A stretch of DNA of 64,000 nt from positions 1 to 64,000 of the forward strand of contig NZ_CALXKQ010000015.1 in assembly GCF_944388875.1 (NCBI RefSeq), written 5' to 3'. This DNA comes from an uncultured Brachyspira sp. (GTDB taxonomy: Bacteria; Spirochaetota; Brachyspiria; Brachyspirales; Brachyspiraceae). The position numbers and the translations under genes were made by a program. Below are positions 35,533-45,429 of this stretch, piece by piece (within the stretch, counting starts at the first letter, position 1; each line of letters opens with the position of its first letter). Under the pieces are notes generated by a model. That model saw only the letters and a list, made by a program, of their open reading frames with translations, did no database searches and was not told where the DNA came from.

Positions 35533-36590
35533 TACTCGCCTTCATCATTTCCTATATAATATTTAAATAAATCATAAGGGCTGTAAATACCTAAATCTGT
35601 TACAACAGCACTGACTAAATGAGGAGGGGTATAATCAAAAGCAGGATAAAATCCTTTAACTCCATCTTTAGAAGTTTTTACTCCCATAGCTTCAGTTACA
35701 AGCTTTTCATCTCTAAACTCAAAATGTACATCATTAAGTCCATGATATCCTTTATCTGGAGCTCCTGTTACAAAATAAGGAATACCCAAATATTTAGCTA
35801 CTATTGCTATTTGAAAAGTACCTATTTTATTTACAACAGCACCATTAAGACATATTAAGTCAGCAGCAGAAGTAAATACATCTATTTTCTTTTCCTGCAT
35901 AGTGTATGCCACCATATTATCCGTTATAACTGTAACATCAGCACCCTGATCATAGGCTACAGTTGCTGTAAGCCTTGCCCCTTGAAAATATGGTCTTGTT
36001 TCTGCACATACAACTTTTATATCTTTTTTATTTTTCTGAAATTCCTGTATCATAAATCCCACAATAGATTCCCCAAAACATTGAGTAAGTATAGTTCCTT
36101 TATCAGGATACATTGATACCAGATTTTCAGCTATTTTTTTTATTTTGGAATATCTTTTTGTAGAAAGTTCTATTCCTCTGTTAAACATAGCTTCTATAGG
36201 GTCTTTGCCTGATTTTATAGCCTCTGTTCCTGCCTCTAAACATGATTTAGTTATAGACATCATCCTAGCACTTGTAGTAGGTCTTGAATTAGCCAAAGTA
36301 TTGCAGGCATGAGTTAAAAATTCTATCCTGTCATTACCTTCTAAATGCTTAGATTCATATCCAGCAAGTGCCATTCCCATAGCAACAGCAAGATAAGGTC
36401 CTGCACTTTGCGTTACCATATCAGCTATTGCCTTTGATACCTCTCTATGAGTTTTGCATTCAACAAAATTTACTTTATTAGGATATACTCTCCTATCTAA
36501 TATTTTCACGCATCCGTCATCATACCAAGCAATATTTTCAAATTGAAGCATAAAAGCCAATTCTTTATCTATTCTCTCTATCTTAGACAT
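35529..36590 (-). CDS. mtnA: MtnA/eIF2B-family methylthioribose-1-phosphate isomerase-like protein
   Basis: This 353-residue protein of the eIF2B-alpha/MtnA family probably converts S-methyl-5-thioribose-1-phosphate to the ribulose form. Typical features: NSRPTTSARMM (NxRPT motif), ILTQCFGES with the catalytic Cys position, CAETRPYFQGARLTA, the Asp of SAADLICLNG, and VVNKIGTFQIA. The Asp-adjacent motif differs somewhat from GADRIAANGD. It lies directly downstream of the methylthioribose kinase gene on the same strand, which is strong contextual support. Riboses of related nucleotides are alternative substrates. Confidence 0.85.
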   Translation of the reverse strand: MSKIERIDKELAFMLQFENIAWYDDGCVKILDRRVYPNKVNFVECKTHREVSKAIADMVTQSAGPYLAVAMGMALAGYESKHLEGNDRIEFLTHACNTLANSRPTTSARMMSITKSCLEAGTEAIKSGKDPIEAMFNRGIELSTKRYSKIKKIAENLVSMYPDKGTILTQCFGESIVGFMIQEFQKNKKDIKVVCAETRPYFQGARLTATVAYDQGADVTVITDNMVAYTMQEKKIDVFTSAADLICLNGAVVNKIGTFQIAIVAKYLGIPYFVTGAPDKGYHGLNDVHFEFRDEKLVTEAMGVKTSKDGVKGFYPAFDYTPPHLVSAVVTDLGIYSPYDLFKYYIGNDEGEY

Positions 36591-36624
36591 TAAAGTACTC
36601 CTAACAATATAATAAAAAATATAT

Positions 36625-37848
36625 TTAGATATTATTAAAATCTATTTTAGATATAACTTTATCTATAACTTCCATAAAATTTTCTTCTTCAGAAATTCTA
36701 TCCCTGTACATTATACATTCTATACCAATATTTAAAAGAGTATATTCTATATTTCTTCTTATTTCCTCATCTTCAACAGATTCTATCTCTTTAACCCTTG
36801 CACATCCTGTAGTTCTTCTTATTATCTCAAGTCCGCATATACCAAAAGATGTTTTTAGTACTTCTAATAAATAAAACTCTATAAAATAGTCATTTTTTAC
36901 AGATATATCATTTGTATCATGTATAAATTTAGTTATAAATTTATTTTTAAATAATTTTATAATGTCATTTATAACATGAAACAAAAATGAAGTATAATTT
37001 TTATCATTTGTAACATTTATATGATAAATATAAGCAAAAATAAAATTACCTATAATATTTCCTAAATCATACCCAATAGGACCGTAAAAAGCAAATTCAC
37101 AATCCATAACCTTTATATAATCTTCATTTACAAATATAGAACCAGTATGTAAATCTCCATGTATAAGTGCCTGAGCAGTATTCATAAATTCATATTTAAG
37201 TTTTGCCGCCTCTGACTGAAGTATTTTATTGTCATATAGATTATTTTTAACAAATTGTTTCAAAGAACTTGAAAATACGTTCTCATTTAATAAATTAAAA
37301 AAAGGTTCTCTGAATACAAGTTCTTCACTTATCTTACATAATTCCTTATTAATATATTTAGCAACATTATCTTTTTTATAGAAAGTATCTATAAAAAAAT
37401 CTGCAGATGATAAAGTTGTTTCTACTATAAACTCTGATATATGTTCTGCCAAATGATGATATATTTGTCCCTGAATTAAAGCATCTCTTAAAACTAAATA
37501 TCCCTTCAGGTCTTCCATTATAAATAATTTCATTGTTTTATCTATGTGTATAATTTTAGGTGCTAAATCTGGAAGAAGAGAACCATAATATGATAAAATT
37601 TCAGCCTCTCTAGTATTTCTATTAATATCCAGTACCCTTCCAGACGAATTGCTTCTAGTATGAACTCCAGCTTGTTTAAGTATAATAGAATTACTGCCAT
37701 TGCTTATTCTATAAACGTAATTTATATTACCGTCGCCTATTTCTTTGCATGTTATTTTGTCATTAGAATTAAAGTATTTTAACTCGTTTTTTATATATGC
37801 TATTACATCCTTTTCTTCCATTAAAAAATATTCGTTAAATTTTATCAT
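36625..37848 (-). CDS. mtnK: S-methyl-5-thioribose kinase
   Basis: This 407-residue enzyme of the aminoglycoside-phosphotransferase/choline-kinase fold phosphorylates 5-methylthioribose in methionine salvage. It shows ITCKEIGDGNINYVYRI (nucleotide loop), MEDLKGYLVLRDALIQGQIY, the catalytic LIHGDLHTGSIFV and the metal site VMDCEFAFYGPIGYDLG, closely following B. subtilis MtnK as I recall it. I placed the start at the ATG at 37848 (MIKFNEYF); a longer frame to 37908 adds non-homologous residues. It is 34 nt upstream of the mtnA-like gene. I see no S-box riboswitch in the upstream region. Confidence 0.9.
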   Translation of the reverse strand: MIKFNEYFLMEEKDVIAYIKNELKYFNSNDKITCKEIGDGNINYVYRISNGSNSIILKQAGVHTRSNSSGRVLDINRNTREAEILSYYGSLLPDLAPKIIHIDKTMKLFIMEDLKGYLVLRDALIQGQIYHHLAEHISEFIVETTLSSADFFIDTFYKKDNVAKYINKELCKISEELVFREPFFNLLNENVFSSSLKQFVKNNLYDNKILQSEAAKLKYEFMNTAQALIHGDLHTGSIFVNEDYIKVMDCEFAFYGPIGYDLGNIIGNFIFAYIYHINVTNDKNYTSFLFHVINDIIKLFKNKFITKFIHDTNDISVKNDYFIEFYLLEVLKTSFGICGLEIIRRTTGCARVKEIESVEDEEIRRNIEYTLLNIGIECIMYRDRISEEENFMEVIDKVISKIDFNNI

Positions 37849-38116
37849 AATAAGACCCATATATAAATTTTTATTTTTAAAATATAGCATAAAAAGTATA
37901 AATATCAATGATATTATGAATTTTTATAATTTGGAATTCTGAATTTTTATTTGATTTTAGTATTATGTTAATAATATTATTTAATAAGTGAATTGCTAGT
38001 TTATAATTTCAATTAACAATATTATTTATATAATAGCTAATATATAAGAATTAGTAAAGTTATTATATAAAAATGTTTCTAATAGTATAAAATTGTAATT
38101 AACTATATAATATACC

Positions 38117-38145
38117 TTGACTAAGTATGTTTTTTGTACTATAAT
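38117..38145 (+). promoter_or_regulatory. Promoter of nox
   Basis: TTGACT (38117-38122) and TATAAT (38140-38145) are 17 bp apart, 49 nt before the ATG. Confidence 0.7.
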
Positions 38146-38194
38146 AAATACTAAAATATATATTAATTTTTTAAAAATAAAGGGGTTAAATATT

Positions 38195-39550
38195 ATGAAA
38201 GTTATAGTAATAGGTTGTAACCATGCCGGTACATGGGCAGCAAAAACATTAGCAGCTTCTAAAAAATGTGAAGTAGTAACTTATGATAGAAATGATAATA
38301 TATCTTTCTTAGCATGTGGTATTGCTCTTTGGGTTGGAGGAGTAGTAAAAGATCCTAAAGGTTTATTTTATGCTAGTCCTGAAAGTTTAACAAGCGAAGG
38401 CATTAAAGTTCACATGGGACATGAAGTAACTAAAATTGACTGGGCTAATAAAAAATTACATATCAAAGAATTAAAAACAGGAAAAGAGTTTGATGATAAT
38501 TATGATAAACTTATTCTTGCTACTGGTTCTTGGCCTGTAACTCCTCCTATAGAAGGTTTAATGCAGGAAGGTACTACTTACGGACTTAAAAAAGGCATTT
38601 TCTTCTCAAAATTATATCAACAAGGTCAGGAAATCATTAATGAAATAGCTAAACCAGATGTAAAAAGAGTTATGGTAGTTGGTGCTGGTTATATAGGTGT
38701 TGAACTTATAGAAGCATTCAAAAATCATGGTAAAGAAGTTATATTGATGGAAGCTATGCCTAGAGTTATGGCTAACTATTTCGATAAAGAAATAACTGAT
38801 GAAGCTGAAAAAAGAATAAAAGATGCTGGAATAGAAATGCATTTAGGTGAAACAGTTAAAAAATTTGAAGGTGATGACAGAGTTAAAAAAGTTGTTACTG
38901 ACAAAGGTTCTTATGATGTAGATATGGTAGTTATGTCTGTTGGTTTCAGACCTAACAGTGAACTTTACAAAGATTATTTAGAAACTCTTCCTAATGGTGC
39001 TATCGTTGTAGACACTACTATGAAATCTTCTAAAGACCCTGATGTATATGCTATAGGCGACTGTTCTACTGTATATTCAAGAGCTTCTGAAAAACAAGAA
39101 TATATTGCTTTGGCTACTAACGCTGTAAGAATGGGTATAGTTGCTGCTAACAATATCGTAGGAAATAAAGTAGAATACTGCGGTACACAAGGTTCTAATG
39201 CTATTTGTGTATTCGGATACAATATGGCTTCTACTGGATGGTCTGAAGAAACAGCTAAGAAAAAAGGATTAAAAGTTAAATCTAACTTCTTTAAAGATGC
39301 GGAAAGACCAGAATTTATGCCTACTTATGAAGATGTATTAGTAAAAATCATTTATGAAGAAGGCAGCGGACGTCTTTTAGGTGCTCAAATAGCTTCTAAC
39401 CATAACCATGCTGAAGCTATTCACGCATTCTCTCTTGCTATTCAAAGAGGTATGACAGTTCAGGAATTTGCTTTATCAGACTTCTTCTTCTTACCTCACT
39501 ACAACAAACCATTATCTTGGATGACTATGGTTGCTTTCACAGCTAAGTAA
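38195..39550 (+). CDS. nox: NADH oxidase (water-forming type, FAD-dependent)
   Basis: This 451-residue flavoprotein of the CoA-disulfide-reductase-like family reduces O2 with NADH and gives oxygen tolerance; nox is a well-known Brachyspira gene. It has the FAD loop VIGCNHAGTWAAK, the redox-active Cys41 in FLACGIALW, the NAD loop VVGAGYIGVELIEAF and the second FAD motif DVYAIGDCSTVYSRA. I used the ATG at 38195 with AAAGGGG at 38178-38184; a longer frame starts inside the promoter -35 box. It is monocistronic, with its own promoter and terminator and less biased codons, consistent with high expression. Confidence 0.96.
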   Translation: MKVIVIGCNHAGTWAAKTLAASKKCEVVTYDRNDNISFLACGIALWVGGVVKDPKGLFYASPESLTSEGIKVHMGHEVTKIDWANKKLHIKELKTGKEFDDNYDKLILATGSWPVTPPIEGLMQEGTTYGLKKGIFFSKLYQQGQEIINEIAKPDVKRVMVVGAGYIGVELIEAFKNHGKEVILMEAMPRVMANYFDKEITDEAEKRIKDAGIEMHLGETVKKFEGDDRVKKVVTDKGSYDVDMVVMSVGFRPNSELYKDYLETLPNGAIVVDTTMKSSKDPDVYAIGDCSTVYSRASEKQEYIALATNAVRMGIVAANNIVGNKVEYCGTQGSNAICVFGYNMASTGWSEETAKKKGLKVKSNFFKDAERPEFMPTYEDVLVKIIYEEGSGRLLGAQIASNHNHAEAIHAFSLAIQRGMTVQEFALSDFFFLPHYNKPLSWMTMVAFTAK

Positions 39551-39577
39551 TAAAAATTAATAATAATTAATTATATT

Positions 39578-39611
39578 AAGCCCTGATAAATATTTTGTCA
39601 GGGCTTTTTGT
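39578..39611 (+). terminator. Terminator of nox
   Basis: AAGCCCTGA (39578-39586) pairs perfectly with TCAGGGCTT (39598-39606), followed by TTTG. Confidence 0.85.
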
Positions 39612-39683
39612 TTGCATTTTTTTTATTTTGATATTAAATTGTACAATTATATAATAATTTTGCTGTGTTGGGAAAGAAAATAT

Positions 39684-40808
39684 ATGGTTAATTCAGATAT
39701 ACGTAAAAAAATATTGATAGTCATTATAAGTGTAATAATAAATTTTGTATTAGCTTATACAGCATCGTCATTAAAAATATGTTTTACATTTATGGATAGT
39801 GTAGGAACTATATTGAGCGGTGTAATTTTAGGTCCTATGTAGGGTGCTTTTGTAGGCGTTTTCACTAATATTGTACTTTCTTTATTTCTTGACTATGTAA
39901 ATATACATTTTGCTGTAGTTAATGCTGTTATAGGCTTAATTGTAGGTTTTACAGTTAATAAATATGGTTTTGGAATAAGAATAGCACTATTTTTAGGTAT
40001 TGTTATTGCTGTTATATCTGCCTCTATATCAATACCTATATTAATAATATTAACTAAAGGAGATATGGTTAAAACTCTTGACTTTACAGTTAAATATTTA
40101 ATAAGCAGAGGAATGAATGTAGAAACGGCATTAGTATTCGGAACTTTATCAAGCAGCATCATAGATAAAATACTTTCATGTTTAATTATTGCTGTGTTTT
40201 ATAGAAAGAAAAATTATACAAACTCTATTATTGGATATTATACAATAATTAAAAATGTTTTTAATGAGAAAAAAAGATATGATATTATAGCTTTTTTTAT
40301 TGGAATTATGGTAAATATAGTTTTTACATATACAGTTCTTATATTTAAGATACCTTTTCTCTTTATGGATTCCATTGGCACTATATTAACTGCTGTTGTA
40401 ATATGTCCTATTGCTGGGGCTTTAGTTGGAATATTCACCAATATAATATTTTCTTTTACTATAGATTATTTGAATATACATTTTGCTATTGTTAATGCCA
40501 TGATAGGACTTTCTGCAGGATTTATATCAAAAAAATATGATTTTAATATAAAAACAGCTCTTGTTTCAGGCATTTCAATAGGCATCATAAGCGGTTTAAT
40601 ATCAATACCTATTTCTATATTATTAGCTAATGGAGTAACTTCAGGAACTATAGATTTATTTATGCAGTCATTACTCAGCAGCGGTAAAAGTCTTATAATA
40701 TCTGCTGTAATTTTAACATTACCGTCAGCTGTATTGGATAAATTATTATCATGCATATTAGTTTCTATAGCGGTAAAAAGAATATGTTTTTTTAAAAATG
40801 ATGTATAG
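39684..40808 (+). pseudogene. Duplicated S-component-like membrane protein interrupted by an amber codon
   Basis: A continuous 374-codon frame (MVNSDIRKKILIVI... to RICFFKNDV) is broken only by TAG at 39840-39842. Translation without that stop gives two homologous ~185-residue membrane units in tandem. Both carry FMDSxGTIL, LG/CP...GAxVGxFTNI, and IHFAxVNAxIGL. The intact neighbour at 40876 has Tyr at the TAG position (GPVYGAIVG against GPM*GAFVG), so a Tyr-to-amber change is likely. The fold resembles ECF transporter S components. A downstream restart could still yield the second unit. Confidence 0.72.
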
Positions 40809-40875
40809 TGAAAATAAATTGAATTTTTTATTTATTTTAATATATTTTAAACATCGTATATTTTCGGCATAGTTT

Positions 40876-41454
40876 ATGAATAATAATTTGAAGTATAATA
40901 TAGTTGTAGTTTTTATAGGGCTGGTATCAAATTTTGCTTTTACTTATATAGTTTTGCTTTTTGATATACCTTTTTTGTTTATGGATTCCATTGGCACAAT
41001 ACTATCAGCTGTTGTACTTGGTCCTGTATATGGGGCAATAGTTGGAATACTTAGTAATTTAATTTTATCATTTTTTTTAAGCCATCAGCATTTATATTTT
41101 GCTATAATAAATGCATTAATAGGATTAATAGTTGGTTTTTCAGCATATAAATTTAGGTTTAATATTATATCAGCTTTAGTAATTGGAATAGTTATAGGTA
41201 TTATCGCTACGCTTATTGGAACTCCCATATCAATAGTACTTTCAAATGGATTTACAGGGGGGACTGTAGATTCTTTTATAACTTCTTTAATAGAGAAAGG
41301 TGTAAATATTGTAAAAGCATCATTTATAGCGAGAGTGCTGGCTAATATAATTGATAAGGTTTTATCATGTTTAATTGTTTATATAGCTGTAAATAAAATT
41401 ATATTTTTTCAGAAGTATATATTAACAGCAAATAATGAAAAAAGAGAGGAATAA
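40876..41454 (+). CDS. ECF transporter S-component-like membrane protein
   Basis: The 192-residue product has about six membrane segments and is a single copy of the unit duplicated in the preceding interrupted gene: FLFMDSIGTILSAVVLGP, YGAIVGILSNLILSF, LYFAIINALIGLIVGF and a C-terminal IIDKVLSCLIVYIAV. The fold resembles substrate-binding S components of ECF vitamin/metabolite transporters; no energising EcfA/T genes are nearby, so a shared module would be needed. It starts 67 nt after the interrupted gene and ends 2 nt before the dipeptidase gene, suggesting a functional link to peptides or their products. Confidence 0.7.
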   Translation: MNNNLKYNIVVVFIGLVSNFAFTYIVLLFDIPFLFMDSIGTILSAVVLGPVYGAIVGILSNLILSFFLSHQHLYFAIINALIGLIVGFSAYKFRFNIISALVIGIVIGIIATLIGTPISIVLSNGFTGGTVDSFITSLIEKGVNIVKASFIARVLANIIDKVLSCLIVYIAVNKIIFFQKYILTANNEKREE

Positions 41455-41456
41455 AA

Positions 41457-42404
41457 ATGATATTTGATGCTCATTCTGATATATGGACTGATGTTGCGGT
41501 AAAAACTTTAAGAGGCGAAAATAATATTATAAAGAAATATCATTATGATAATTTAATTAAAGGCAAAATAGGAGGTTCTATATTTGTTATATGGGTAGAG
41601 CCTAAAAATTATTCAAGGGCATTGGATAGGGTAAGAGAAATACAAAATTCAATATCAAATGAGCTTGAATATATAGATGATATTATATCTATAGTAAAAA
41701 GCTATGATGATATGATTAAGGCACAGAAAGAAAATAAAATATATGTGTTTATAGGGTTTGAGGGGCTTATATCTATAGATGATAATATTGATTTGCTAGA
41801 TGAGTATTATGAATATGGGGCAAGGCATGCCAGCTTAACATGGAATGAGGAAAATAAATTAGCATCTGGAGTAAGAGGAGATTATAACAGGGGATTAACT
41901 GAATTAGGAAAGAAAGCTGTAAAGAAGATGCAGGAAAAAGGTATGATAGTTGATGTATCTCACTTAAATGATAAGTCTTTTTTTGATGTTATGGATATAA
42001 CTTCATGTCCTGTAATAGCCTCTCATTCAAACAGCAGAAAATTATGCAATAGCCCTAGAAATCTTACGGATGAACAATTAAAAGCTATTAGAGATGTAAA
42101 TGGAGTTGTGGGTTTTAATTCATACAAATGGTTTATAGATGAAGATTCTAATAAACATACTATTTATAGGGCAATAGATCATATTAAATATATAGCAGAT
42201 AAGATAGGTATTGATCATATAGGACTTGGTTTCGATTATAATGAATACTTTGAAGATGATGAAACTCCTTATGTAAAAGGTTTAGAAAATGCTTCTAAAT
42301 CTTATGATATTATAAACCTGCTTAAAGATTCAGGCTTTAATGATGAAGAGATACAAAAAATTGAATACGGCAATTTCCATAGAATAATAAAAGAAATAAT
42401 GTAA
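41457..42404 (+). CDS. Membrane dipeptidase-family (M19) hydrolase
   Basis: This 315-residue zinc dipeptidase-like protein has the M19 order of metal and active-site motifs: FDAHSDIW (HxD) at the N-terminus, FIGFEGL (bridging Glu), VDVSHLND, IASHSNSRKLC and HIGLGFDYN (Asp). It probably cleaves dipeptides, including D-amino-acid-containing ones, in the cytosol since no signal peptide is present. It begins 2 nt after the S-component-like gene, so the two are almost certainly cotranslated, pointing to uptake and hydrolysis of a common compound. Confidence 0.9.
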   Translation: MIFDAHSDIWTDVAVKTLRGENNIIKKYHYDNLIKGKIGGSIFVIWVEPKNYSRALDRVREIQNSISNELEYIDDIISIVKSYDDMIKAQKENKIYVFIGFEGLISIDDNIDLLDEYYEYGARHASLTWNEENKLASGVRGDYNRGLTELGKKAVKKMQEKGMIVDVSHLNDKSFFDVMDITSCPVIASHSNSRKLCNSPRNLTDEQLKAIRDVNGVVGFNSYKWFIDEDSNKHTIYRAIDHIKYIADKIGIDHIGLGFDYNEYFEDDETPYVKGLENASKSYDIINLLKDSGFNDEEIQKIEYGNFHRIIKEIM

Positions 42405-42409
42405 AGCTA

Positions 42410-43372
42410 TTACCAAGTCTTTTTAATTTCTTTTAATATGGCTTCTGTTAATTTTATAGTATTAACATCATCCTCTATAGAAACGAATCTTTTATCTTTT
42501 CCTAATATACAGTTGGCAAAATGTTCATCTTCCAATTTTAGAGGATTATCTCTATGTATAAATACTCTTTCTATAATTGACTCTTGTTTATAGTTTATAC
42601 CAATAGAAGTTTTTATATTGCTCTGACTAGCTGCCTGTCTATGTATTGTTATATCCTGAGTGGCATAATCTAATAAAAAGTATGCCTCTTTTGTACTTAT
42701 AGCCAAAGTTCTAATTTTTTCCTGAGTTACTCTGCTTGCACTTATTGTTGCTATTGTTTCATCTTCAAATTCTAATAAAGCACTTGCTATATCTTCATTT
42801 TTTGTTCTTATTCTTTTACCGCTTGCAGAAAATTTTATAACTGGCTTTTTTACTAATGAAGTTACAATATCTAAATCATGTATCATAATATCAAATACAA
42901 CTCCAACATCAGTAATACGCGGAGTAAAAGGAGCTAATCTTCTAGCTTCTATAAGATATGGTTTTTCTATTATATGATGAAGTTCCTGAACAGCACCATT
43001 GAATCTTTCAACATGTCCTACCTGAAGTATAACATTTTTCTTTTTTACTATTTCTTCTAACTCTACAGCCTGAGCATAAGTTTCAGTCATAGGCTTTTCT
43101 ACTAAAACATGTTTTCCTTTTTCTACAGCCTTTTTAGCTATTTCAAAATGATATATAGTAGGGCTTGCTATTATAACAGCATCAGCATTATCTATAGCCT
43201 CATCTATACTTTGAAATTTTCTTATATTATATTTTTGAGATATTTCATTAAGATGATTTTCATCAGCATCATATATGCCAGATAAATCAATTTGATTAAT
43301 TTGACTTATAACATTTAAATGAAATTGTCCCATTCTTCCAACGCCTATAAGACTTACACTTACTTTATCCAT
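42410..43372 (-). CDS. Gfo/Idh/MocA-family NAD(P)-dependent oxidoreductase
   Basis: This 320-residue protein has an N-terminal Rossmann fold (SLIGVGRMGQFHLNVI, then IYDADENHLNE), the family EKP motif in HVLVEKPMTETYAQA, and a C-terminal alpha/beta domain with DVGVVFDIMIHDLDIV. Members oxidise or reduce sugars, inositols and related compounds; the substrate here cannot be assigned. It is convergent with the dipeptidase gene (5-nt gap) and stands alone. Confidence 0.9.
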   Translation of the reverse strand: MDKVSVSLIGVGRMGQFHLNVISQINQIDLSGIYDADENHLNEISQKYNIRKFQSIDEAIDNADAVIIASPTIYHFEIAKKAVEKGKHVLVEKPMTETYAQAVELEEIVKKKNVILQVGHVERFNGAVQELHHIIEKPYLIEARRLAPFTPRITDVGVVFDIMIHDLDIVTSLVKKPVIKFSASGKRIRTKNEDIASALLEFEDETIATISASRVTQEKIRTLAISTKEAYFLLDYATQDITIHRQAASQSNIKTSIGINYKQESIIERVFIHRDNPLKLEDEHFANCILGKDKRFVSIEDDVNTIKLTEAILKEIKKTW

Positions 43373-43563
43373 TAATACTTTCCTTTTATTTATAAAATAT
43401 TATTGAATAAGATTATAATTATAATTATTACAAAATTCAACAATATTTTGCATCAATTATTTAAATTATTTAAAAATATTATTAATATATGTATATCAAA
43501 TATTTTAAAATTGCTGTATATTGTTTTTATCGATTATATAATTACTATATTTAAGGAGTTATT

Positions 43564-45225
43564 ATGAAAACAGATATAGAAATAGCACAGGAATGTAAAT
43601 TAAAAAGAGCAGATGAAATAGCTAAAATGCTTAATCTCACCGATGATGATTATGAGGTTTACGGTAAATATAAGGCAAAGATTGAATTATCTCTTTTGAA
43701 TAAATTAAAAGATAAGCCTAATGGCAAATTAGTTTTGGTTACAGCAATAACTCCAACCCCAGCAGGAGAAGGAAAATCAACAGTTACAATAGGCTTGACA
43801 CAGGGCTTAAATAAGATAGGAAAAAATGCAATAGCAGCTTTGAGAGAACCGTCTTTGGGTCCTGTATTTGGAATTAAAGGAGGAGCATGCGGTGGAGGAT
43901 ATGCTCAAATAGTTCCTATGGAAGATATTAATCTGCACTTTAATGGGGATTTTCATGCTATAGGAAGTGCCCATAATTTAATATCAGCTTGTATTGATAA
44001 TCATATTAAACAAGGAAATGAATTAAAGATAGATACTAATAAAGTGATATTTAAAAGAGTTGTTGATATGAATGACAGGGCATTGCGTGATATTGTAATA
44101 GGACTTGGAGGAAGTGAAAACGGTGTTACAAGACAGTCATCATTTCAAATAACAGTTGCTTCTGAGATTATGGCTATACTTTGTCTTTCTAATTCTTTAA
44201 TGGATTTGAAAGAGAGAATAGGAAATATTGTATTTGCTTATGATGTTAATGATAATCCTTTAAAAGTTAAAGATTTAAAAGTTGAGGGTGCTGCTTGTGC
44301 CTTGCTTAAGGATGCTATAAAACCTAACTTGGTTCAGACTTTAGAAAATACTCCTGCTATAGTTCATGGAGGACCTTTTGCAAATATTGCACATGGATGC
44401 AACTCTGTACTTGCTACTAAATTAGCTTTAAAACTTTCTGATTACACAATAACAGAGGCTGGTTTTGCTGCTGACTTAGGAGCAGAGAAATTCCTTGATA
44501 TAAAATGCCGTGCTGCTGGTTTAAAGCCTAACTGCATAGTATTGGTTGCTACTATAAGAGCATTAAAACATCATGGAGGAGCTTCAGAGCTTAATAAAGA
44601 AGATTTGGATGCTTTGAATAGAGGTTTTGATAACTTGGATAAGCATATTGAAAACATGAAAAAGTATAATGTTCCAGTAGTTGTTGCTATAAATAAATTT
44701 TCTTCTGATACTGACAAAGAGATAGAGCTTATAACTAAACATTGTGAGAATATGGGGGCTGATATTTCATTATGCGAGGTTTGGGAGAAAGGAGGAGAAG
44801 GAGGAAAAGATTTAGCTCAGAAAGTTGTGAAAGCTGCTTCCGAAGAATCTAATTATAAGCCTTTATATGATTTAGAAAAAAGCGTAAAAGAAAAAATTGA
44901 GCTTATATGCAAAGAGATATATGGGGCAGGGGATATTAAGTTTTCTTCTAAGGCTAATAAAATGATGAAAAAAATAGAGAGTATGGGCTTCGGCAATCTT
45001 CCTATATGTATGTCAAAAACTCAGAAATCTATATCAGATAATCCAGCCTTATTAAATGCTCCTAAAGGATATACTATTAATATTGATGAAATAAAACTTG
45101 CCTCAGGTGCAGGATTTATTATTGCTATGGCTGGAGGTATAATAGATATGCCAGGGCTTCCTAAAATTCCAGCTGCCTGCAATATTGATATAGATGAAAA
45201 TGGAAAAATAAGCGGTTTATTTTAA
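43564..45225 (+). CDS. fhs: Formate-tetrahydrofolate ligase
   Basis: This 553-residue enzyme makes 10-formyl-tetrahydrofolate from formate, ATP and THF. Motifs are [16 protein letters not shown] (P-loop), [49 protein letters not shown]-like ([17 protein letters not shown]), [25 protein letters not shown] and the C-terminal [16 protein letters not shown]. The length is normal. AAGGAG precedes the ATG. It is a single gene with its own terminator. Confidence 0.97.
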   Translation: MKTDIEIAQECKLKRADEIAKMLNLTDDDYEVYGKYKAKIELSLLNKLKDKPNGKLVLVTAITPTPAGEGKSTVTIGLTQGLNKIGKNAIAALREPSLGPVFGIKGGACGGGYAQIVPMEDINLHFNGDFHAIGSAHNLISACIDNHIKQGNELKIDTNKVIFKRVVDMNDRALRDIVIGLGGSENGVTRQSSFQITVASEIMAILCLSNSLMDLKERIGNIVFAYDVNDNPLKVKDLKVEGAACALLKDAIKPNLVQTLENTPAIVHGGPFANIAHGCNSVLATKLALKLSDYTITEAGFAADLGAEKFLDIKCRAAGLKPNCIVLVATIRALKHHGGASELNKEDLDALNRGFDNLDKHIENMKKYNVPVVVAINKFSSDTDKEIELITKHCENMGADISLCEVWEKGGEGGKDLAQKVVKAASEESNYKPLYDLEKSVKEKIELICKEIYGAGDIKFSSKANKMMKKIESMGFGNLPICMSKTQKSISDNPALLNAPKGYTINIDEIKLASGAGFIIAMAGGIIDMPGLPKIPAACNIDIDENGKISGLF

Positions 45226-45246
45226 AAATAAATCTTATAAATACAT

Positions 45247-45283
45247 AAAGCTATGCTGATTAATTTCAGTATAGCTTTTTTTA
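45247..45283 (+). terminator. Terminator of fhs
   Basis: AAAGCTATGCTGA (45247-45259) pairs with TCAGTATAGCTTT (45266-45278) with one mismatch, then a T run. Confidence 0.85.
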
Positions 45284-45365
45284 TACATTTTATTCATTTT
45301 GTATAATTATTCTTATTTTTTACAAAAAAAATTCATTTTTGATTATCAATGTAAATGTTTATTTA

Positions 45366-45393
45366 TTGACATTATTTTTATATTACTTATAAT
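45366..45393 (+). promoter_or_regulatory. Promoter of the trp operon
   Basis: Perfect TTGACA (45366-45371) and TATAAT (45388-45393) are 16 bp apart. Only ~36 nt separate the -10 box from the trpE start, so there is no room for a leader peptide and attenuator. AAAGG (45417-45421) is the ribosome site. Confidence 0.8.
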
Positions 45394-45429
45394 AGTATTA
45401 TTATTAATAGTAATATAAAGGCTTAATGT

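Noticed and set aside
38117-38194. Longer nox frame from a TTG start
   Set aside because: The TTG is part of the -35 box, and the family N-terminus MKVIVIG begins at 38195 behind AAAGGGG.
37849-38194. SAM (S-box) riboswitch upstream of mtnK
   Set aside because: No conserved S-box core, four-way junction pairing or terminator is visible in this AT-rich divergent region.
45394-45429. Tryptophan leader-peptide attenuator or T-box before trpE
   Set aside because: The leader is only ~36 nt, has no Trp-codon run, no specifier/T-box sequence and no terminator hairpin.
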